Shown here: piece by piece, positions 1-3,343 of the stretch
Layout: every line of letters starts with the position of its first letter
How positions within the stretch are numbered: position 1 is the first letter of the stretch
NCBI GenBank assembly: GCA_949127645.1
Contig: CASBQM010000075.1
Span: forward strand, 1 to 5,721
Length of the DNA stretch: 5,721 bases
Source: Synechococcales cyanobacterium PMM_0036
GTDB lineage: Bacteria; Cyanobacteriota; Cyanobacteriia; Elainellales; Elainellaceae
Direction of reading: 5' to 3'
The notes under the pieces: generated by a model
What the model saw: the letters and a program-made list of their open reading frames with translations, nothing else
Database searches by the model: none
Told to the model about the DNA's origin: nothing
Made by a program: the position numbers and the translations under genes

Positions 1-215
1 CGTCATGTTCACTCAGTGGTCCAATGGGAAACCGTTTTGGCATACTTTTGGTGCATTTTTTGTTTCAAATCTGTTCTATGCAAGCAAAATGAAACATTTG
101 TGTTTCAATTTTGTTGCTAACTCTGATATGCTTAATCTCAAGCCAAAGCTAGTGCGTCCCCTGGAAAGTTCTGCACTGGCTCAAGCTCCAACTTGCAATG
201 GAGATAAATTTAATT
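1..215. other. AT-rich non-coding leader before the small plus-strand gene
   Basis: I see no convincing gene here. An open frame from about 5 to 241 has no recognisable composition or motif and overlaps the small gene that follows, so I treat it as chance. The stretch is rich in A and T and contains three copies of a TGTTTCA/TGAAACA heptamer (61-67, 90-96, 101-107), two of which form a hairpin. It probably holds the promoter of the gene at 216, but I cannot place a -35/-10 pair with good spacing. It could equally carry the end signal of a gene to the left. Confidence 0.5.
90..107. repeat. Inverted repeat TGAAACA-TTTG-TGTTTCA
   Basis: A perfect 7-bp inverted repeat with a 4-nt loop (TGAAACA at 90-96, TGTTTCA at 101-107). 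After one mismatch three further A-T pairs extend it. A third copy of the heptamer in direct orientation lies 40 bp upstream (61-67). The stem is AT-rich and lacks a strong following T-run, so an operator site is as plausible as a terminator. The role is inference; the symmetry is directly visible. Confidence 0.4.
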
Positions 216-410
216 ATGCCCTATCGAGACAATCTCCATAGGTGGATTTTGGTGCGATTGTTGCCCAAAATGCAGCGCATCGTAGTAGCGCGTTGCCGCA
301 ATGAGTCTGATGCTGATGGTCATGCCCGTGTTTTGCGCCAACTCATGCCCGAAGGAACTTTTATTGTGGTGTTTGATGGCGATCTCCCTGCTGAAACTCA
401 GGAAGACTGA
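216..410 (+). CDS. Small conserved-looking protein of unknown function (64 aa)
   Basis: A 64-residue protein with no known function. It opens with a basic, hydrophobic stretch (RWILVRLLP at residues 9-17). A strand-helix-strand pattern follows: RIVVARC, then a charged amphipathic segment (NESDADGHARVLRQLMP), then TFIVVFD, and a short acidic tail. The pattern resembles a family of short cyanobacterial hypothetical proteins I know from memory; I cannot confirm this by search. There is no signal peptide or full membrane helix. I chose the ATG at 216 because GGAG lies at 200-203 (a rather long 12-nt spacing) and because remembered homologues have short N-termini. The in-frame ATG at 198 would give 70 aa but has no ribosome binding site. 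It converges on the gene ending at 469. Confidence 0.65.
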   Translation: MPYRDNLHRWILVRLLPKMQRIVVARCRNESDADGHARVLRQLMPEGTFIVVFDGDLPAETQED

Positions 411-423
411 ACGTCCTGTTCAG
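407..423 (+). other. Short hairpin overlapping the stop codon of the small gene
   Basis: CTGAAC (407-412) and GTTCAG (418-423) form a perfect 6-bp stem with a 5-nt loop, and the stem includes the TGA stop at 408-410. No T-run follows, so it is not an intrinsic terminator by itself. It may stabilise the 3' end of the transcript, or be chance. Confidence 0.25.
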
Positions 424-445
424 CTTTACCGGGACAATTCATCTC

Positions 446-479
446 AAAAAATAAGCGAACTCACTCAGCTAATTTTTTT
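446..479. terminator. Candidate bidirectional terminator between convergent genes
   Basis: A run of A (446-451) and a run of T (473-479) flank a hairpin: left arm 446-456, right arm 468-478, loop 457-467. The stem is three pairs (AGC/GCT), one A-A mismatch, then seven A-T pairs. Read from either strand the stem ends in a T-run, which suits two converging genes, one ending at 410 and the other at 469. The stem is poor in G and C, so termination strength is doubtful. The right arm overlaps the last codons of the minus-strand gene. Confidence 0.45.
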
Positions 480-861
480 CTAGCCGCAGCTTTGCCTCTT
501 GCTCAAACCAAGTGATCACCTGCGGCACCGTCAAATCTTCGATCGCCCCTCCCTCCGCTAATGCCACCTGCTTCAGCGGCTTGAAGGACGAAATCACAAG
601 CTGAGTAAAGAAACCCTTGAAGCCTTCATCGAAGGCTGGATTTGCCTGAAAAGTCGGATCTGCCGCTACCCAGTCGGCTATTTGCTGAGGATTGAGATCG
701 GCGATCGCCACACTATACTTTTGAGCAATCAGCTTCAGCGATCGCAAAGAGTAGAGCGCCACCCGCGCCGAAAACTTTTCCCGCGAAGTCATTAAGGCGC
801 GATCGACTTCGGCGACTTCCTCGAAGGTCAAGAACTCTGGCTGTGCGGGTTGATTAAACAT
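469..861 (-). CDS. Small helical protein, cyanobacterial-type, unknown function (130 aa)
   Basis: A 130-residue soluble protein that looks almost entirely alpha-helical, with no signal peptide, membrane segment or cysteine. It begins with a FLTFEEVAEVDRALMTSREK segment (residues 10-29), continues with an RVALYSLRSLKLIAQKYSV helix (33-51) and a DLNPQQIADWV turn-helix, and ends with a WFEQEAKLR helix. It resembles, from memory, a cyanobacterial conserved hypothetical family; I know no function and infer none. The start is ATG at 861; no clear ribosome binding site precedes it, and no better start is available upstream. It is last in the probable operon, 42 nt behind the cupin gene, and its 3' end runs into a hairpin with a T-run. 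Confidence 0.8.
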   Translation of the reverse strand: MFNQPAQPEFLTFEEVAEVDRALMTSREKFSARVALYSLRSLKLIAQKYSVAIADLNPQQIADWVAADPTFQANPAFDEGFKGFFTQLVISSFKPLKQVALAEGGAIEDLTVPQVITWFEQEAKLRLEKN

Positions 862-903
862 GATTCAGAGTGAAGATTTCAATGGGGCAGAGTATTTGAG
901 AGT

Positions 904-1263
904 TTATATCTTGGTCAGCTCCAGCACAGTTCTCTCATCTTGCACATTGCCTGTATTTACCACTGAAGCAGGTTCAAACAGCAGCACATGCACCTCCTCA
1001 GAGGCGACGGGGCGATGTTCAACGCCTCTCGGCACAATGATGAATTCGCCTTCAGTTAAGTGAATTGTCCGATCGCGGAACTCCATCTGAAAACTGCCCT
1101 TGATCACCAAGAACATCTCGTCCTCCTGTTCATGCTGATGCCAGACAAACTCACCCTGAAACTTGACGAGTCTAACCTGCTGCCCATTCAAATCACCGAC
1201 CACATGCGGATGCCAGTGATCTTGAAATAGGCTGAGCTTCTCTGCTAAATTAACTTTTTCCAC
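904..1263 (-). CDS. Single-domain cupin protein (119 aa)
   Basis: A small cupin, a beta-barrel fold that usually holds a divalent metal. Motif 1 is complete: G37, H42, H44, E49 and G56 in G-x4-HxH-x4-E-x6-G spacing. Motif 2 is also present: G72, P78, G80 and H83. H42, H44, E49 and H83 would be the metal ligands, so this is likely a metal-binding cupin and not a degenerate one. Single-domain cupins of this kind, similar in sequence to mannose-6-phosphate isomerase C-terminal domains, bind varied small ligands; the substrate cannot be read from the sequence. The start is a GTG at 1263; an in-frame stop lies only a few codons upstream and no ATG intervenes, so the choice is nearly forced, although no strong ribosome binding site is visible. 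It begins 25 nt after the coiled-coil gene stops, in a probable operon. Confidence 0.9.
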   Translation of the reverse strand: MEKVNLAEKLSLFQDHWHPHVVGDLNGQQVRLVKFQGEFVWHQHEQEDEMFLVIKGSFQMEFRDRTIHLTEGEFIIVPRGVEHRPVASEEVHVLLFEPASVVNTGNVQDERTVLELTKI

Positions 1264-1288
1264 TTTTGCCCAGTTGTAGTTCTAACTT

Positions 1289-1828
1289 TTATCCCAGAGT
1301 TGGCAATGCTACGGAACCCGATGGAAACGTGGGCAGATCAAGCTGGGTGCCCCGACGGCTGCGCACTGCCAGACGATAGCTGACGCTTTGCAACTCGGCG
1401 TGGAGCTGACGATTTTCGCGCTGCACTAGGCTGACTTTTTCTTTGATGGGAGCCAACCGCCGCTCGAACTTTTCACGGTAGATGTGAGGCATTTCCTGCA
1501 CCACTTTTTCAAGCATATGGGAGCGATCGCCCAATTCCTGAGCCGTCTGGCGAAGCTGATAGATTTCGGTGTCTCGATCGGCAATTTGCGCCTGATAAAA
1601 AGTCACCTGCTGCTCGACGCTCTGAAGCTGCTCTCGCAGGGCGCGCATTTCTGCCATCTGACGCTCTGAGACTTCGGGTGCGGGCAGCGCAGTCTCATTG
1701 CCCTTGACGAGGCGAAATAGCTCTTGCGAGAGCTGTTGCACCAACTGATCCCGCATTTGCAGCTCTTCCTGCAGATGGGCGACTTCTGCTTGCAGCTCGG
1801 GAAAGGTCAGCGTTTCTGATTGAGTCAC
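1289..1828 (-). CDS. Coiled-coil protein of unknown function, GTG start (179 aa)
   Basis: A 179-residue hydrophilic protein dominated by heptad-like Leu/Gln/Glu patterns. Probable coiled-coil segments are at residues 10-43, 53-102 and about 128-155, broken by a proline-bearing linker (ALPAPEVS, 47-54) and a second break near EMPHIY (112-117). The C-terminal 25 residues are basic and then proline-rich, and probably disordered. There is no membrane segment, signal peptide or catalytic motif. I chose the GTG at 1828: GGAG sits 7 nt upstream (1836-1839), and the start overlaps the previous gene's stop as GTGA. A longer reading from 1894 would add 22 residues that merely read the end of the flavoprotein gene in another frame. 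It may be a scaffold or partner for the flavoprotein; that is inference from coupling alone. Confidence 0.85.
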   Translation of the reverse strand: MTQSETLTFPELQAEVAHLQEELQMRDQLVQQLSQELFRLVKGNETALPAPEVSERQMAEMRALREQLQSVEQQVTFYQAQIADRDTEIYQLRQTAQELGDRSHMLEKVVQEMPHIYREKFERRLAPIKEKVSLVQRENRQLHAELQSVSYRLAVRSRRGTQLDLPTFPSGSVALPTLG

Positions 1829-2823
1829 GATTTTACTCCAATGAGGTTTTCTTCCCAGCGACGCGGCGGCGAAGCCCGACGAATCTCTCGCCAAATTGCT
1901 GTAGCAGCTAATGTACCATCTGCAACGGCGATCGACACCTGGTTAATCCCTTCTTTTATATCTCCAACTGCGAAAATGCGATCATGAGATGTGCGGCACA
2001 TTGAGTCGGTGATGATGTTATTGCCGTTTCGCTCCAATGAAATATCCCGCAGGTAGTCATCGTGATACATAGAACCCATTGAGATTAGACCCGTTTGCAA
2101 GTCTACGGTCGAGCCATCGGTAAGCTCTACACCCGTCATTTCATGGTCGTGACCCAAGAATTTCTTAATCGGCGTTTCCACCAGCGGGTAGCCGTGATCT
2201 TGGAGCTTTTGCCGCATCTCTTCACTGACCTCGACCTGTCCGTTAGTAAACACGGTGACGTAGGGCGTAAACCAGTTCAGCACAAAGGCGGTGTTAATCG
2301 CACCCTCTGAACCGACAAATAGACCGCACTTCGTATCCGCCATCTCGTAGCCATCGCAAATCAGGCAGACGTGCAGGTTGTAGCCCGCATACTCAAACAC
2401 GTTCTGCATATCTTCGAGCTGGGGCAGCGTATCGATAATGCCGCTAGCCGCGATCAGATACTTGCTGCGAAACACAGGCAAGCTGCTGTCCTGCTTGCCC
2501 AGCTTGACCTTGACGGCAAAGGTTTCTCCCTCATCGGTGACATCTTCCACATAGCCCCGCAGGTGGTCTGCGCCGACCGCCAGCGCGTGATCCTGCCCCT
2601 GTTGCAAGACGCTACGCCCCGCCGTGTGGGGATGCAAACCCAAATAGTTGGTGACATCCTGCATCCAAAACGATCGCCCTTTGCCCTTCTCAATCACCAG
2701 ACAAGACAGCCGATAGCGCTGAAGATAAATAGCTGCCGACAGTCCGCCAATGCCGCCACCGACAATAATTACGTCATAAACACGGTCAAGCTGCTGATCC
2801 AGATTTTTCTTAGAAAGCTTCAT
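1825..2823 (-). CDS. Thioredoxin-reductase-like FAD disulfide oxidoreductase with an atypical NAD(P)H site (332 aa)
   Basis: A flavoprotein of the thioredoxin reductase superfamily, close to the family's usual 310-340 residues. Seen: the FAD dinucleotide motif GGGIGG (22-27) with the acidic E45 after the second strand; the ASG segment (126-128); the redox motif CLICDG (C153, C156), matching the CxxCDG of thioredoxin reductases; and the second FAD motif IFAVGD (283-288) followed by the usual QVSIAVADG helix start. The NAD(P)H region is unusual: VGSEGA (170-175) stands where GGGxxA is expected, and the HRR motif that grips the NADPH phosphate is replaced by VFTNGQ (191-196). An extra C166 lies near the redox pair. 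The C-terminus ends in a basic, Trp-containing tail (residues 311-323). I chose ATG 2823; extending to a TTG at 2895 adds 24 residues with no family character. Electron donor and substrate are unknown; cyanobacterial ferredoxin- or flavin-linked thioredoxin-reductase relatives are possible matches from memory. Confidence 0.88.
   Translation of the reverse strand: MKLSKKNLDQQLDRVYDVIIVGGGIGGLSAAIYLQRYRLSCLVIEKGKGRSFWMQDVTNYLGLHPHTAGRSVLQQGQDHALAVGADHLRGYVEDVTDEGETFAVKVKLGKQDSSLPVFRSKYLIAASGIIDTLPQLEDMQNVFEYAGYNLHVCLICDGYEMADTKCGLFVGSEGAINTAFVLNWFTPYVTVFTNGQVEVSEEMRQKLQDHGYPLVETPIKKFLGHDHEMTGVELTDGSTVDLQTGLISMGSMYHDDYLRDISLERNGNNIITDSMCRTSHDRIFAVGDIKEGINQVSIAVADGTLAATAIWREIRRASPPRRWEENLIGVKS
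1836..1839 (-). promoter_or_regulatory. Ribosome binding site fixing the GTG start at 1828
   Basis: On the minus strand this reads GGAG, 7 nt before the GTG at 1828. It lies within the last codons of the flavoprotein gene (the Ile-Gly of its C-terminus). It decides the start of the coiled-coil gene and suggests translational coupling through the GTGA overlap at 1825-1828. Confidence 0.7.
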
Positions 2824-2924
2824 AGGGCAAAGTTGCGAATATCCAAAGACCTGTATTTTAATTATGCAATGCTTCTCTGAGAGCCGAATTGGCAAACCCT
2901 TAATGAATGCTGAATTTTTGGATT

Positions 2925-2984
2925 GCTAGTTCGCTGGATGCTAGTTCGCTGGATGCTAGCTCGCTGGATGCTAATTCGCTAGAT
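2925..2984. repeat. Four tandem copies of a 15-bp repeat
   Basis: Units start at 2925, 2940, 2955 and 2970. Units 1 and 2 are identical (GCTAGTTCGCTGGAT); unit 3 has one change (AGC for AGT); unit 4 has two (AAT for AGT, CTA for CTG). There are no spacers. A partial, imperfect unit (TTGGATT) precedes the array and an AGAT duplication follows it. The array sits mid-way in the divergent promoter region, about 60 bp before the YidD-like start. The period is a multiple of three and the array can be read inside a 33-codon open frame (2907-3008), but that frame has no visible ribosome binding site. Confidence 0.9.
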
Positions 2985-3009
2985 AGATGGGGCAACGCTG
3001 ATTTATAGG

Positions 3010-3015
3010 TATTAT
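3010..3015 (+). promoter_or_regulatory. Possible -10 box for the YidD-like gene
   Basis: TATTAT lies 31 nt before the ATG at 3047 and matches five of six bases of TATAAT. There is no recognisable -35 hexamer 16-18 bp upstream (the sequence there is ATGGGG), so this is a weak call. Confidence 0.25.
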
Positions 3016-3034
3016 CTGGCTGTCAATCATAGAT

Positions 3035-3039
3035 GAGGA
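3035..3039 (+). promoter_or_regulatory. Ribosome binding site of the YidD-like gene
   Basis: GAGGA ends 7 nt before the ATG at 3047, a near-ideal spacing. It supports both the reality and the start of this small gene. Confidence 0.65.
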
Positions 3040-3046
3040 CAAGCTG

Positions 3047-3343
3047 ATGACGTTAAGTGCTGGCACTTTCACGCGTAATACCGCCATCCATTCGATCGCC
3101 CTTTACCAACAGCACGTTTCGCCACGAAAGGGATTTTCCTGTCCTCACAGGCTGCTATATGGCGACTCATCTTGCTCGGAACACATCAAAAATTTGCTGA
3201 TGCACCAGAGCTTGAGTTCAGCACTACAACTTTCTGCCCAGCGATTTCGAGAGTGTGCGGCGGCTGGGCGATCGCTCCAGAGCCAACTCCAGAGTCAACA
3301 GTCTAGCGGCTGCATTGTGATCCCTTGCTGCATTCCACTCTAA
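3047..3343 (+). CDS. yidD: YidD-like small protein (membrane protein insertion efficiency factor family), 98 aa
   Basis: The core resembles the YidD family, small peripheral membrane proteins thought to assist YidC/Sec-dependent insertion of inner-membrane proteins. Seen: an N-terminal amphipathic segment with ALYQQHVSPRKGFSC (residues 18-32), matching the family pattern of Leu-Tyr-Gln, Ser-Pro, a basic residue and a first Cys; then SSCS (41-44) with the second conserved Cys at 43, a basic helix, and C70. It is the divergent form with HRLLYG between the cysteines in place of the classical FYPT. The C-terminus carries a duplicated LQSQ (77-84) and a Cys-rich end (C89, C94, C95). The ATG has a good ribosome binding site. 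Its stop overlaps the convergent bcsA-like stop by 4 bp. The usual rpmH-rnpA-yidD-yidC neighbourhood is absent, so it may be a second, specialised paralogue. The symbol is given by family only. Confidence 0.75.
   Translation: MTLSAGTFTRNTAIHSIALYQQHVSPRKGFSCPHRLLYGDSSCSEHIKNLLMHQSLSSALQLSAQRFRECAAAGRSLQSQLQSQQSSGCIVIPCCIPL

Larger units (their letters stand above)
2824..3046. promoter_or_regulatory. Divergent intergenic region with tandem repeats
   Basis: These 223 bp separate the divergent flavoprotein and YidD-like genes, so both promoters should be here. The half next to the flavoprotein is AT-rich; on the minus strand TAAAAT (2855-2860) could serve as a -10 box, but I see no matching -35. 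On the plus strand TATTAT (3010-3015) is a possible -10 for the YidD-like gene, also without a good -35. The middle is filled by four 15-bp tandem repeats (2925-2984). I saw no NtcA-type GTA-N8-TAC site. Confidence 0.45.

Noticed and set aside
5..241. Plus-strand open frame of 78 codons
   Set aside because: No ribosome binding site, no recognisable family or regular pattern; it overlaps the more convincing small gene in another frame and spans an AT-rich region with an inverted repeat.
301..483. Plus-strand open frame of 60 codons
   Set aside because: It overlaps most of the 216-410 gene in another frame and runs through the hairpin region into the convergent gene; composition looks random.
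1829..1894. 22-residue N-terminal extension of the coiled-coil protein
   Set aside because: It only rereads the flavoprotein C-terminus in another frame, and GTG 1828 has a good ribosome binding site and a coupling overlap.
2371..2880. Plus-strand open frame of 169 codons opposite the flavoprotein
   Set aside because: It lies almost wholly antisense to a gene with clear FAD and CxxC motifs; it has no motif of its own and is a codon-bias shadow.
2824..2895. 24-residue N-terminal extension of the flavoprotein from a TTG
   Set aside because: The added residues do not resemble the family, the TTG has no ribosome binding site, and the AT-rich stretch is more likely promoter. ATG 2823 places the FAD motif at a normal distance from the start.
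2925..2984. Tandem array as a CRISPR or as pentapeptide-repeat coding sequence
   Set aside because: Units abut with no spacers and are only 15 bp, so it is not a CRISPR. The ASSLD reading fits the pentapeptide A(D/N)Lxx consensus poorly and is too short to fold.
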